NCBI RefSeq assembly: GCF_003937945.1
Contig: NZ_RSEC01000053.1
Location: forward strand, 124,001-188,000
Direction: 5' to 3'
Length of the DNA: 64,000 nt
DNA from: Amycolatopsis eburnea
GTDB taxonomy: Bacteria > Actinomycetota > Actinomycetes > Mycobacteriales > Pseudonocardiaceae
Shown: one piece after another, positions 31,107 to 39,784 of the stretch
How the letters are laid out: the number at the start of each line of letters is the position of its first letter
Numbering within the stretch: position 1 is the stretch's first letter
The notes under the pieces: generated by a model
What the model was told of the DNA's origin: nothing
Databases searched by the model: none
Seen by the model: only the letters and a program-made list of their open reading frames with translations
Position numbers and translations under genes: made by a program

Positions 31107-32488
31107 CCGGCCGCCACGCGGTCCAAGGCGGCGAAGACCCGTTCGACGTCGGCCGGGGTGGTCCGCCAGTTGCTGAACGCCGCCCGCAGCGCCGGGCGGC
31201 CGTCGTACACCGTCGGCGTGAGGAACGTGGTCCCGTCCTCGGCGATGGCCCGGACAAGGGCGTCGACGCGGTCCTGGGTGACGTCCCCGGCCGGGGCGAA
31301 GCAGACGACGTTGAGCCGTACGGGCGCGAGCAGCTGCCAGCGGGGCGAAGCGTCGATCCGCGCGCCGAGGTCGCGTGCCAGCGAGACGCAGCGCTCGACG
31401 ATCTCGCGGTGCCCGTCGCGGCCGTAGGCCGTGAGCGAGAACCACGCCGGGAGCGCGCGCAGCCGCCGGGAGTTCTCCGGTGTCAGGTGCAGGAAGTCCG
31501 GCGTCTCGCCGATTTCGCCGAGGTAGGCGGCGTTGTTGCTGAACACCCGCAGCTGCAGGTCACGGCGCCGGGTGAACTGGACGGCCGAGTCGTAGGGCAC
31601 GTTGAGCCACTTGTGCAGGTCGACGACGACCGAGTCGGCCTGGTCGAGGCCCGCGGTCAGCGCCGCGTGGTCCGGTGCCAGCGCGGCGAACCCGCCGAAC
31701 GCGGCGTCGACGTGGAGCCAGAAGTCGTGCCGCCGCTTGAGCCCGGCGATCGCGCGCAGGTCGTCGAAGTCGACGGTGTTGACGGTCCCGGCGTTGGCGA
31801 CGACGATGGCCGGCCCGTCGAGGGTCTCGAGCACTTCGGCGAGCTTCCCGACGTCGACGGCCTCACGCCCGGGGAGCAGCGGCACCTTGCGCAGCGCCGA
31901 GCGGCCCATCCCGAGGAACGACAACGCCTTCAGCACACTCGAATGCGGCGCCCCGGACAGCACGGTCACCGGCCCGAGCGCGGCGGCGCCGTCCTCGGAA
32001 ACCGGCACCCCGGCCCGCTCGCCGAGCCACTCGCGGGCGATGGCCAGCCCGGTCACCGTCGACATGGTGGCCCCCGTGACGAACGCGCCGGAGAACTCCG
32101 CGCCCAGCCCGAAGAGCTCGGCCAGCCAGCCGACGGTCTCGCGCTCGAGGTCCTGCGCCGAGGAGTCCATGCCACTGGCGGGATTCTGGTCGTGCGCCGA
32201 GGTCAGCCAGTCCCCGGCGAGCGCGGCCGGCGTCGCGCCCCCGGTGACGAACCCGAGGTACCGAGGCCCCGCGCTGGCCGCGAACCCGGGTTCCCACCGC
32301 CGCGAAAACTCTTCCAGCGCACCGCGAGCCCCCACCCCACCGCCCGGCAGCGGCGCCGGCACGGCGGCCACCGGCGGCACCGCGGCCGCCCGCTCCCCCA
32401 CCCCGGCCAGCGCGCCGGCGGCGAGCTTGCTCGCGGCGTCGAGCAGATCGGGCAGCGAGTCCAGGTCTTCGGCGAGCCTCGGGTGCAT
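31103..32488 (-). CDS. PLP-dependent group II decarboxylase (aromatic-amino-acid/glutamate type)
   Basis: A 461-residue type I fold enzyme. GFVTGGATPAALAGDWLTSAHDQNP, GAFVTGATMSTVTGLAIARE, HVDAAFGGFAAL (aspartate binding pyridine N) and the cofactor lysine in VDLHKWLNVPYDSA (about residue 283) match pyridoxal decarboxylases of the DDC/GAD family. The amino-acid substrate is not predictable. TAGCGT (minus strand, 32496-32501) lies 7 bases from the ATG, suggesting a leaderless message. The stop overlaps the convergent ThDP enzyme gene by CTAG. Confidence 0.9.
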   Translation of the reverse strand: MHPRLAEDLDSLPDLLDAASKLAAGALAGVGERAAAVPPVAAVPAPLPGGGVGARGALEEFSRRWEPGFAASAGPRYLGFVTGGATPAALAGDWLTSAHDQNPASGMDSSAQDLERETVGWLAELFGLGAEFSGAFVTGATMSTVTGLAIAREWLGERAGVPVSEDGAAALGPVTVLSGAPHSSVLKALSFLGMGRSALRKVPLLPGREAVDVGKLAEVLETLDGPAIVVANAGTVNTVDFDDLRAIAGLKRRHDFWLHVDAAFGGFAALAPDHAALTAGLDQADSVVVDLHKWLNVPYDSAVQFTRRRDLQLRVFSNNAAYLGEIGETPDFLHLTPENSRRLRALPAWFSLTAYGRDGHREIVERCVSLARDLGARIDASPRWQLLAPVRLNVVCFAPAGDVTQDRVDALVRAIAEDGTTFLTPTVYDGRPALRAAFSNWRTTPADVERVFAALDRVAAG

Positions 32489-32550
32489 TTGCCCGACGCT
32501 AGGCGGCTCCTCGGCCGCTGTCGCGGGCCAATCCGCCGAAACTGGCCCGG

Positions 32551-33456
32551 TCAGTGCCGCCGGAGCCGGCGGACGCGGCCCTCCGCCGGGTCGAACGTCA
32601 CCCGGCGCAGGGGGCCCGCCAGCAGCAGCACCACCGCCATCGCCGACAGCGCGGCCAGCACCATCGCGGCGACGAACTGGGCCGCGCCGGACGTCGCCGT
32701 CCCGAGCACCGCGTACCCGGTCAGCACCAGGGCCGGCGGTGCCAGCAGCCCGGCCAGCACCGGCACCAGCGGGACGCGGTCACCGTCGGGGCGGCGGGCG
32801 GACACCACCGCCGCCCCGGCGCAGGTGACCGCGGCGACCAGGAGGCAGCCGCCGACGGTGTCGCTCAACCGGTGCCAGCCCAGCGCCACGGCCGCGGCCG
32901 AGACCCAGGCGACGACGATGCCGCCGGTCGCCAGGACCGGCAGGCGGAAGCGGCGGGGCAGGACGATCGCGAGGGCCACGAGCATGGCCATCGCCGCGCT
33001 CACGTGCCCGCTCGGGAAGCTGTTGTGGCTCGCGACGCCGAACCGGTCGCCGGTGCTCGGGCGGTCCAGGACGTACAGCTTGAGCAGCTGCGCGACCACC
33101 AGCGGCGCCGCCAGCAACGCGAGGGCCGTGACACCGAGCGCGAGGCGACGGCGCAGCAGGGCGATCACCACCACCAGCAGCGCGATGCCGCCGAGCACCA
33201 CCACCTGGTCCGACTGCCGGAGCGGGTCGGCCCACTCCACCACGTGGCCCGCGGACTGGGCGCTGCGGACGACGCCGTTCTCGACGCCGCGGCCGGCTTC
33301 GGTGCGAACGAAGAGGAGGTAGGCCGCGATGAAGGCGAGGGCGAACCCGGCCGCGCTCGCGGCGAGCACGGTGGTGCGGGACGCGGCCCGCGTCACGAGC
33401 GCGTGGCGTCCGGCCGGCGGGGTCACAGGGCGTACCTCGGAACTGATCACTGCCAT
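32551..33456 (-). CDS. PAP2-family membrane phosphatase
   Basis: A 301-residue protein with six to eight membrane helices. The phosphatase signature is complete: KLYVLDRPS (KxxxxxxRP), FPSGHVSA (PSGH) and GWHRLSDTVGG (SRx5Hx3D variant with the catalytic His and Asp). It is probably an undecaprenyl-pyrophosphate or lipid phosphatase facing outward. It is divergent from the response-regulator gene at 33567, an arrangement that would suit control by this envelope-type two-component system. Confidence 0.9.
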   Translation of the reverse strand: MAVISSEVRPVTPPAGRHALVTRAASRTTVLAASAAGFALAFIAAYLLFVRTEAGRGVENGVVRSAQSAGHVVEWADPLRQSDQVVVLGGIALLVVVIALLRRRLALGVTALALLAAPLVVAQLLKLYVLDRPSTGDRFGVASHNSFPSGHVSAAMAMLVALAIVLPRRFRLPVLATGGIVVAWVSAAAVALGWHRLSDTVGGCLLVAAVTCAGAAVVSARRPDGDRVPLVPVLAGLLAPPALVLTGYAVLGTATSGAAQFVAAMVLAALSAMAVVLLLAGPLRRVTFDPAEGRVRRLRRH

Positions 33457-33566
33457 GACCCCGAGTCTGGATCCGGTGTTTCGAGATCCCGTCAGCGTGA
33501 TGTCATGGTTTTGCTACAAGATCGGCCCGGGTCGCCACGACGTGCGGTTTTCCGAATAATGGCGCC

Positions 33567-34256
33567 GTGGCCGAGGTACTGGTGGTGGAAGACGACGCGG
33601 CGGTGCGGGAAGGACTGCAGCTGGCCCTGCGCCGGCAGGGGCACGTGGTGCGCACCGCGGAAACGGGCGAGCTCGGCATCGAGGTGCTCGTGCACCACCG
33701 GCCCGACATCGTCGTGCTCGACCTGATGCTGCCGGGCATGGACGGGTTCGAGACGTGCCGCCGGATGCGGGCGGCCGGCCCGGTCCCGATCATCATGCTC
33801 ACCGCCCGCACCGACGACTTCGACGTCGTGGCCGGGCTCGAGGCGGGCGCGGACGACTACGTGGCCAAGCCGGTCGAGCCGCGGGTGCTGGACGCGCGGA
33901 TCCGGGCGGTGCTGCGGCGGGCGGTCACCGAGCGGCCGGGCGAGCCGCCGCAGCCGGACGAGCGCCACGGCGACCTCGTGATCGACCGGGCGTCGCTCGA
34001 GGTGACCAAGCGCGGCGCGCCGGTGTCTCTGACCCCGACCGAGCTGAAGCTGCTGCTGGAGCTCTCGCGCACGCCCGGGCAGGTCTACAGCCGCCAGCAG
34101 ATCCTCTCCGCGGTGTGGGACCACGACTACCTCGGGGACTCCCGGCTCGTCGACGCGTGCGTGCAGCGGCTGCGCGCCAAGATCGAGGACGTGCCAGCGA
34201 AACCCGAGTACGTGCAGACGGTCCGGGGGTTCGGCTACCGGTTCGGCCGGTCGTGA
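33567..34256 (+). CDS. OmpR-family response regulator
   Basis: A 229-residue regulator with a receiver domain (EDD acidic pocket at 8-10, phosphoacceptor Asp52 in VVLDLMLPGMDG, Lys in DDYVAKP) and a winged-helix output domain (about 140-228, ending QTVRGFGYRF). Resembles CseB/MtrA-like envelope-stress regulators of actinomycetes. It overlaps the kinase gene by GTGA and is the first gene of a regulator-kinase-lipoprotein operon. Confidence 0.94.
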   Translation: MAEVLVVEDDAAVREGLQLALRRQGHVVRTAETGELGIEVLVHHRPDIVVLDLMLPGMDGFETCRRMRAAGPVPIIMLTARTDDFDVVAGLEAGADDYVAKPVEPRVLDARIRAVLRRAVTERPGEPPQPDERHGDLVIDRASLEVTKRGAPVSLTPTELKLLLELSRTPGQVYSRQQILSAVWDHDYLGDSRLVDACVQRLRAKIEDVPAKPEYVQTVRGFGYRFGRS

Positions 34257-35662
34257 GCCGGCTCCGCTCGTGGCTCACCGGGCTGCGGTTCCGGCTGGTC
34301 GCCGCGTTCGCGGTGATCATGATCCTCGGCGCCACCGCGGCGGCGGGCGCGAGCTACGTCTCCGCCCGCACCGCCATCCTCGGCGGCATCCAGGACCAGA
34401 CGATGCTGAAGCTGCGCGACCAGATCACCGCGTACCTGCCGACCGTGTCGCTGCCGCCGACGCAGGGCACGCTCGACGCCTTCTCCACGGCACTGAAGTC
34501 CAGCGGCGCGCTCGTCGTCTACCACGACATGCGCGCGACGACCGGTATCGGCTACGACGACGTGCCCGCCGAGCTGCGGCAGGCGGTGGCGCACAGCACG
34601 AACATCCAGTTCCAGCGGGTCGACCTGCATGGCTTCCCGATGTTCTTCGTCGGGATCCCGGTGCAGACCGGCCGCAACGGCGGGCGGCCGAGCGGGCTCG
34701 AGGTGTACGCGACGGTTTCGCTGACCCAGCAGCAGGAAGCGATCGACGGCCTGGCGCGCACGGCGTGGGTCTACTCGGCGCTCGCGCTGCCGTTCGCGGT
34801 CGCGGTGGCCCTGCTGGCGGCGCGCCAGGTGCTGCGGCCGGTGCGCGCGCTGAACACCGCGGCCAGCCAGCTCGGCCGGGGACGGCTGGACGTGCGGCTG
34901 CGCGCCACGGGGTCCGACGAGCTGGCCCAGCTGGTCGCCACGTTCAACAACACCGCGGCGGAGCTCCAGCGCACGGTCGGCACGCTGCAGGCGATGGAAG
35001 CGGACGCGCGCCGGTTCGTCGCCGACGTCTCGCACGAGCTGCGCACGCCGCTGGCCGCGATGAACGCCGTCACCGACGTGCTCGACGAGGACGCCGGCCA
35101 GCTGCCGGCGGACACCGCGGTCGCGGCGCGGCTGGTGTCCGCCGAAACCAAGCGGCTGACGCGGCTGGTGCAGGACCTGATCGAGATCTCGCGGTTCGAC
35201 GCCGGGCGCGCGGAGCTGCGGCGCGAACAGCTGGACGTCGCCTCGGCGGTCGCCGACAGCCTCGCCGCGCGCGGCTGGGAAGCCGGTGCCGACCTGGTCG
35301 TGGAGCTCCCGGTCGGCATCGTCGCCTCGCTCGACCGGCGGCGGCTCGACATCGTCGTGGCGAACCTGGTCGGCAACGCGATGCGGCACGGCGCCCCGCC
35401 GGTGGAAGTGGTCCTGCGCGCCGAGGGCGGTGACGTCGTGCTGACCGTCACCGACCACGGTCCGGGCATCCCGGAGGAGGTCCTGCCCGCCGTGTTCGAC
35501 CGGTTCACCAAGGCCGACACGGCCCGCGCGCGCTCCGAGGGCAGCGGGCTCGGGCTGTCCATCGCGCGGGAAAACGCGCGGCTGCACGGCGGTGACATCA
35601 CCGCGGCCAACACCGGTTCCGGTGCCCGGTTCGTGCTGCTGCTGCCCCGGGAGGCGTGGTGA
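34253..35662 (+). CDS. Sensor histidine kinase (HisKA type, CseC-like)
   Basis: A 469-residue membrane kinase: first helix VAAFAVIMILGATAAAGASYV, an extracytoplasmic sensor of about 130 residues, second helix WVYSALALPFAVAVALLAA, HAMP, then HisKA with VSHELRTPLAAMNAV (His261) and HATPase (N-box VVANLVGNAMRHG, G1 DHGPGIPEE, F-box FDRFTKAD, G2 SGLGLSIAREN). Starts at GTG 34253 within the regulator stop. A lipoprotein gene follows with overlapping codons, as in operons that monitor the cell envelope. Confidence 0.94.
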   Translation: MSRLRSWLTGLRFRLVAAFAVIMILGATAAAGASYVSARTAILGGIQDQTMLKLRDQITAYLPTVSLPPTQGTLDAFSTALKSSGALVVYHDMRATTGIGYDDVPAELRQAVAHSTNIQFQRVDLHGFPMFFVGIPVQTGRNGGRPSGLEVYATVSLTQQQEAIDGLARTAWVYSALALPFAVAVALLAARQVLRPVRALNTAASQLGRGRLDVRLRATGSDELAQLVATFNNTAAELQRTVGTLQAMEADARRFVADVSHELRTPLAAMNAVTDVLDEDAGQLPADTAVAARLVSAETKRLTRLVQDLIEISRFDAGRAELRREQLDVASAVADSLAARGWEAGADLVVELPVGIVASLDRRRLDIVVANLVGNAMRHGAPPVEVVLRAEGGDVVLTVTDHGPGIPEEVLPAVFDRFTKADTARARSEGSGLGLSIARENARLHGGDITAANTGSGARFVLLLPREAW

Positions 35663-36147
35663 AGAAGGTCCTCGTCCTGGCGGTCCTGCTGCTGGTGAGC
35701 GCGTGCGGGGTCAAGCCGACGCCGGTCATCGGCGCCGGGCCGGCCCCGACCCTGCGCAATCCGGAGGGCGACGCGCCCGGCACCGAGGTGACCCTCTACT
35801 TCGTCCTCGACGGACGGCTCACCCCGGTGGCGCGCCCGGTCACCAGCTCCATGGGCGTCAACACGACGCTGTCGCTGCTGCTGGGCGGGCCGTCCCGCGC
35901 CGAGGCGGCCGACGGCTACACGACGATGCTGCCGGCGGCCGGCGGGGAGATCGCGCTGTCCCCCGATCCGCCGCCGACGATCACGCTGCCGTTCCCGGTG
36001 CAGCAGCTCACGCCGATCGCGGTCAACCAGCTGGTCTGCACGACGTTCGCGGCGCTGGCCGCGCAGAGCCGGTACGTCATCGAGAACGCCGTCGTGCTCG
36101 CCGGGACCGACACGAAGCTGCCGCCGCAGACCTGTCAGGCGTTCTGA
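35659..36147 (+). CDS. Lipoprotein with GerMN-like domain, third gene of the two-component operon
   Basis: A 162-residue protein with a lipoprotein signal peptide (KKVLVLAVLLLVSACGVK, lipobox VSAC with the modified cysteine at about residue 17). The mature part TEVTLYFVLDGRLTPVARPVTSSMGVNTTLSLLLGGPSRAEAADGYTTMLP resembles a GerMN domain, which also occurs in LpqB, the lipoprotein partner of MtrAB. It probably modulates the sensor kinase from the outer side. Two consecutive GTG codons (35656, 35659) could start it; spacing to GGGAGG favours 35659. Confidence 0.82.
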   Translation: MKKVLVLAVLLLVSACGVKPTPVIGAGPAPTLRNPEGDAPGTEVTLYFVLDGRLTPVARPVTSSMGVNTTLSLLLGGPSRAEAADGYTTMLPAAGGEIALSPDPPPTITLPFPVQQLTPIAVNQLVCTTFAALAAQSRYVIENAVVLAGTDTKLPPQTCQAF

Positions 36148-36743
36148 CCGAACCCGTGCACGACCAGCCGGAGCGCCTCGGCGACCACTTCGGGTTCCGG
36201 GCGGCGGGCGCGGCCGTGCTCGTCGACGTTGGCCTGCAGGGCCGCCTGCAGGCCGCCGATCACGGCGCCGGTGATGGTCGCGGCTTCGATCTCCCCGAGT
36301 TCGGGGCGGGCCTCGCGCAGCAGGCGGGCCCAGGAGTCCGCGACGAAGGCGTTGCGCAGCAAGAATCCCGCGCGCAGGGCGGGCACGGACGCGATGAGCC
36401 GGGTGCGCACCGCGGTGAGCGGGTGGTCGAGCGGGAAGCTCCAGGCGTCGGCGGTGGCGAGCGCGCCGAGCGTGCGGAAGACGAGGTCGGCGACCGGCTC
36501 GTCCGCGGGGGCCGCGGCGAAGGCCCCGGCGAGGATTTCGTCGTAGAGGTGCTGGTCGGCGAAGACGACGTCCTCTTTGCCCGCGAAGTAGTTGAAGAAG
36601 GTCGCGGGTGAGACCCCGGCCGCGGCGGCGATCGCGGCGGTCGTGGTGGCTTCGTAGCCGTGCTCGTCGAACAGCAGCAATGCGGCCTCGATCAACGCTT
36701 TGCGCGTGCGCTGCTTCTTCGCTTCTCGCAGTCCTGGTGCCAC
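36135..36743 (-). CDS. TetR-family regulator
   Basis: A 202-residue repressor with KKQRTRKALIEAALLLFDEHGYEATTTAAIAAAAGVSPATFFNYFAGKEDVVF (about residues 8-60) as helix-turn-helix and a typical helical ligand domain ending RLVVHGFG. It is divergent from the flavin monooxygenase gene at 36809, and a perfect 10-bp inverted repeat lies between them. GTG 36743 begins VAPGLREAKK. The 3' end overlaps the lipoprotein gene by 13 bp. Confidence 0.92.
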   Translation of the reverse strand: MAPGLREAKKQRTRKALIEAALLLFDEHGYEATTTAAIAAAAGVSPATFFNYFAGKEDVVFADQHLYDEILAGAFAAAPADEPVADLVFRTLGALATADAWSFPLDHPLTAVRTRLIASVPALRAGFLLRNAFVADSWARLLREARPELGEIEAATITGAVIGGLQAALQANVDEHGRARRPEPEVVAEALRLVVHGFGQNA

Positions 36744-36766
36744 GGGGCCGAGCTTAGCGTCACTCC

Positions 36767-36789
36767 AATTTTAGAGTCTCTCTAAAATT
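36767..36789. promoter_or_regulatory. TetR operator (perfect palindrome)
   Basis: Arms AATTTTAGAG (36767-36776) and CTCTAAAATT (36780-36789) pair perfectly around TCT. It is AT-rich in a GC-rich background and ends 6 bp before the -10 hexamer TACGGT (36796-36801) of the monooxygenase gene. Confidence 0.8.
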
Positions 36790-36808
36790 CTGTGCTACGG
36801 TCGGGCTC

Positions 36809-38035
36809 ATGGAACGAGTGCGGTGCTGCATCGCCGGGGGCGGACCGGCGGGGGTGATGCTCGGGCTGCTGCTGGCCCGGGCCGGGATCGACGTCGTGGT
36901 GCTGGAGAAGCACCACGACTTCCTGCGTGACTTCCGGGGCGACACCGTGCACCCGTCGACCCTGCGGCTGCTCGACGAACTGGGTCTCGGCGAGCAGTTC
37001 GCCGCTTTGCCGCGCGGCTTGCTGACGAAGGCGCGGCTGCGGGTCGAGGACGAAGCGATTGTGGTCGCCGACTTCGGCGGGCTGCGCGGCCCGCACGCGC
37101 ACATCGCGATGGTGCCGCAGGCGGACTTCCTGGAACTGCTCGCCGGCGCCGAGCCGGGGATGTCGCTGCGGATGGGCTGCGAGGTCACCGAACTGCTGCG
37201 GGACGGCGAGCGCGTGACCGGCGTCCGCTACCGGGACGACCGCGGCGACGTCCACGACCTGGCCGCGGACCTCACCGTCGGCTGCGACGGCCGCTGGTCG
37301 GCGGTCCGGCGCGCGGCCGGGCTGCGGCTGCGGGAGTTCGCCGTGCCGATGGACGTCTGGCAGGTCCGCGTCCCGAAGGGGCCCGAACCCGGCCCGGACG
37401 GCGCGGTCTTCATCCGCATGGCGGGCGGCCAGGCCGCGGCCACGATGGACCGCGGCGACTACTACCAGACGGCGTACCTCATCCCGAAGGGCCGCGACGC
37501 CGAACTCCGGCGGGGCGACATCGCGGAGTTCCGCACCCGCCTGGGCGCGCTGATGGACTGGGACGCCGACCGGCTCGCGGCGATCCGGTCCTGGGCCGAC
37601 GTCCACCACCTGGACGTCCGGATGGGCCGCCTCCGCCGCTGGTACGCCGACGGCGTGCTGTGCATCGGCGACGCGGCCCACCCGATGTCCCCGACCGGCG
37701 GCGTCGGGGTCAACCTGGCGATCCAGGACGCGGTGGCGGCCGCGACGCTCCTGGCCGCCCCGCTGCGGCAGGGCCGCGTCCCGACGGCGAAGCTGGCGGC
37801 GGTCCAGCGTCGCCGGTCCCTCCCGACCGCGGCGGTGCAGCAGTCCCAGCGCGGCGAGCAGGCGATGCTGCTCGAACCCTGCCTGAACGGGACCCTCCGC
37901 CGGCTCCCGGCCCCGCTGCGCCTGGTCGGCCGCACCCCGCTCCTGCAACGCTTCGCGGGCTTCCTCGGCGGCGTCGGCTTCCGCCCCGAGCACGCGCCGC
38001 CCTTCGCGCGCCGGCCGTCTACTGTGGACCGGTGA
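36809..38035 (+). CDS. FAD-dependent aromatic monooxygenase (TfdB/UbiH-like)
   Basis: A 408-residue flavoprotein: CCIAGGGPAGVMLGLLLARAGIDVVVLEK (Rossmann GxGxxG), LTVGCDGRWSAVRRAAGL (DG motif, about residue 163), and CIGDAAHPMSPTGGVGVNLAIQDAV (GD motif, about 285). Such enzymes hydroxylate phenols or polyketides with NAD(P)H and O2. TACGGT lies 7 bases before ATG 36809, a leaderless layout, and the TetR palindrome overlaps the promoter. The TetR/monooxygenase pair is a typical inducible detoxification unit. Confidence 0.92.
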   Translation: MERVRCCIAGGGPAGVMLGLLLARAGIDVVVLEKHHDFLRDFRGDTVHPSTLRLLDELGLGEQFAALPRGLLTKARLRVEDEAIVVADFGGLRGPHAHIAMVPQADFLELLAGAEPGMSLRMGCEVTELLRDGERVTGVRYRDDRGDVHDLAADLTVGCDGRWSAVRRAAGLRLREFAVPMDVWQVRVPKGPEPGPDGAVFIRMAGGQAAATMDRGDYYQTAYLIPKGRDAELRRGDIAEFRTRLGALMDWDADRLAAIRSWADVHHLDVRMGRLRRWYADGVLCIGDAAHPMSPTGGVGVNLAIQDAVAAATLLAAPLRQGRVPTAKLAAVQRRRSLPTAAVQQSQRGEQAMLLEPCLNGTLRRLPAPLRLVGRTPLLQRFAGFLGGVGFRPEHAPPFARRPSTVDR

Positions 38036-38046
38036 GCCGGCGCACC

Positions 38047-38637
38047 TCAGCCGGGGTACGGGCGGGCCGCCCTGGCCTCAGTCAGGGAGCGGGCCCACCA
38101 GCCGAGCTGCTCCAGCATCGCCTTCGCCGCCACTCCCGCCGCTTCGTCGGTCGGCGTCCCGTCCGGCCCGAAGCGCGTGTGGGCGCCGTGGAAGCTGACC
38201 GTTTCGCGGATCGTCACCGCGTGGAGCTCGGCGAAGACCGCCCGCAGGTGCTCGACCGCGCGCAGCCCGCCCGAGATCCCGCCGTAGGACACGAAAGCGA
38301 CCGGCTTCGCCCGCCACTCGTCGCGGTGCCAGTCGATCGCGTTCTTGAGCGAGGCCGGGTAGCTGTGGTTGTACTCCGGGGTCACCACCACGAACGCGTC
38401 CGCGGCCGCGAGGCGCGGGGTCACCTTCCCGATCTCCGCCACGACCGACGGCGCCGGCGCCGCCCCGAAGGCGGGCATCGCCAGCGGCAGATCGGGTTCG
38501 GCGAGGTCGACGACGTCGACTTCGAAGCCGCCGCTCTCCCCCGCGACGCCGGCCAGCCAGGCGGCCACCACCGGGCCGAACCGTCCCTCCCGGACACTTC
38601 CCACGATCACCGCGACCCGCACGGGTGCTTCGGACAC
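38047..38637 (-). CDS. NADPH-dependent FMN reductase family protein (probable SoxR target)
   Basis: A 196-residue flavodoxin-like reductase. VAVIVGSVREGRFGPVVAAWL is the phosphate-binding loop and FVVVTPEYNHSYPASLKNAIDW the FMN-contact loop; SYGGISGGLRAVEHLR follows. Start GTG 38637 with GAGGAGGAAA ahead. It diverges from soxR, and a perfect SoxR-type palindrome lies between, which matches streptomycete SoxR regulons where an FMN reductase is a direct target. Likely role: detoxifying redox-cycling compounds or supplying reduced flavin. Confidence 0.92.
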   Translation of the reverse strand: MSEAPVRVAVIVGSVREGRFGPVVAAWLAGVAGESGGFEVDVVDLAEPDLPLAMPAFGAAPAPSVVAEIGKVTPRLAAADAFVVVTPEYNHSYPASLKNAIDWHRDEWRAKPVAFVSYGGISGGLRAVEHLRAVFAELHAVTIRETVSFHGAHTRFGPDGTPTDEAAGVAAKAMLEQLGWWARSLTEARAARPYPG

Positions 38638-38686
38638 GTTTTCCTCCTCGCCACTGCGGTGTTGTCACCGTCCGGGCCAGGATCGG

Positions 38687-38706
38687 ACTTCAAGCTCGCT
38701 TGAAGT
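38687..38706. promoter_or_regulatory. SoxR box
   Basis: ACTTCAAGC (38687-38695) and GCTTGAAGT (38698-38706) pair perfectly around TC. The core TCAAGC/GCTTGA is that of known SoxR sites. It lies 22 bp before soxR and 50 bp before the FMN reductase start. Confidence 0.85.
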
Positions 38707-38727
38707 CAAGCGTGCGACTGTGGTTGC

Positions 38728-39210
38728 ATGACCGGCATGGCGAACGCGACGCTGCCCGACCTGACGGTCGGCGAACTTTCCCGGCGCAGCGGGGTTCCCG
38801 CGTCGGCACTGCGGTTCTACGAAGACGAAGGCCTGATCCGCAGCCGCCGCACGGCCGGGAACCAGCGCCGCTACTGCCGGGACGCCCTGCGGCGGGTGAC
38901 GTTCATCAGGATGTCGCAGCGGGTCGGCATGCCGCTGTCCACCATCCGGGAAGTGCTGGCCCTGCTGCCCGACGACCGCACGCCCACGCGCGCGGACTGG
39001 GCGCGGATCTCGCAGTGCTGGCGGGAAGACCTGAACGCGCGCATCCGCCAGATGGAACAGCTGCGCGACGAGCTGACCGACTGCATCGGCTGCGGGTGCA
39101 TGTCACTGGCCAAGTGCCGGCTGGCCAACCCGGGCGACCGGCTCGGCGCCGACGGCCCGGGGCCCCAGCGCCTCGCCGACCACCGCGGGGACGGCTACTA
39201 CGAGGCTTGA
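38728..39210 (+). CDS. soxR: Redox-sensitive MerR-family regulator SoxR
   Basis: A 160-residue regulator with N-terminal MerR helix-turn-helix (LTVGELSRRSGVPASALRFYEDEGLI), a dimerisation helix, and the [2Fe-2S] cysteine set C119-I-G-C122-G-C124-MSLAK-C130, the SoxR signature CX2CXCX5C. In actinomycetes SoxR responds to redox-active small molecules including self-made antibiotics. ATG 38728 is used; 38737 (MANATLPDL) is possible. The 3' end overlaps the next convergent gene by 13 bp. Confidence 0.96.
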   Translation: MTGMANATLPDLTVGELSRRSGVPASALRFYEDEGLIRSRRTAGNQRRYCRDALRRVTFIRMSQRVGMPLSTIREVLALLPDDRTPTRADWARISQCWREDLNARIRQMEQLRDELTDCIGCGCMSLAKCRLANPGDRLGADGPGPQRLADHRGDGYYEA

Positions 39211-39713
39211 CGCTCCAGCACGCCGCGCAGGAACATCGCCTGGCCGGCGTGCTGGATGTCGTCGTCGAGGACGCTGATCAGGCGCACGCCCAGCGTCACC
39301 GGCGGGTCCCAGGCCTCGTCGACGACCCGGTCGAGCGCCGCGTCGTCGAGGCCCGTCACGTACCGGACGGTCTGCTCGTGCACGGCGTCGTAGTAGCCGG
39401 TGAGCAGGTCCGGCTTGTCGACGCGGACCGCCTCGACGTCGGCGGGGCGGTGGCCGTAGCCGGTGTCGCCGGCCGGGAACGGGAGGCCGAAGCGCGACAG
39501 CCAGTCCTGGCCGGTCCACACCTGCTCCGTGCCCGCCACGTCCGCGACGTGGTCGTCCTGCACCCGGGTCAGGTGCCACACCAGCCAGGCGATCGAGTTG
39601 GCCTCGTCGTCCAGCCGGGCCCGGAGCTGCTCGGCGGTGAGTCCTTCCACCGCCGCGTGCACCGTGCCCTGGACCCTGCTGAACCCGTCGACGAGCAGTT
39701 CGGCCACGTTCAT
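39198..39713 (-). CDS. DinB-like protein, mycothiol-dependent type (DUF664)
   Basis: A 171-residue four-helix protein: MNVAELLVDGFSRVQGTVHAAVEGLTAEQL, SIAWLVWHLTRVQDDHVADVAG, YDAVHEQTVRYV and LDDDIQHAGQAMFLRGVLERQ, with three histidines (WHLTR, AVHEQ, IQHAG) at positions typical for the metal site of the DinB/mycothiol maleylpyruvate isomerase superfamily. Probable thiol transferase in detoxification. The GGGAGG site is 7 bases before the ATG, just after the terminator of the upstream gene. Confidence 0.88.
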   Translation of the reverse strand: MNVAELLVDGFSRVQGTVHAAVEGLTAEQLRARLDDEANSIAWLVWHLTRVQDDHVADVAGTEQVWTGQDWLSRFGLPFPAGDTGYGHRPADVEAVRVDKPDLLTGYYDAVHEQTVRYVTGLDDAALDRVVDEAWDPPVTLGVRLISVLDDDIQHAGQAMFLRGVLERQAS

Positions 39714-39736
39714 TCGGCTGCCTCCCGTTGCTGACG

Positions 39737-39778
39737 CCGTTTGCCGGCGGCTACCCGATCATGCCCGCCGGCAAACGG
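39737..39778 (-). terminator. Hairpin after the 39785-40902 operon
   Basis: CCGTTTGCCGGCGG (39737-39750) and CCGCCGGCAAACGG (39765-39778) pair perfectly around a 14-nt loop. It starts 6 bp past the stop codon of the upstream minus-strand gene and ends 23 bp before the DinB-like start. Confidence 0.75.
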
Positions 39779-39784
39779 TTCCCG

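Noticed and set aside
33457..33566. Operator for the two-component regulator in the gap to the PAP2 gene
   Set aside because: I see no convincing direct repeat of the OmpR type; control of the phosphatase by the regulator remains inference from position.
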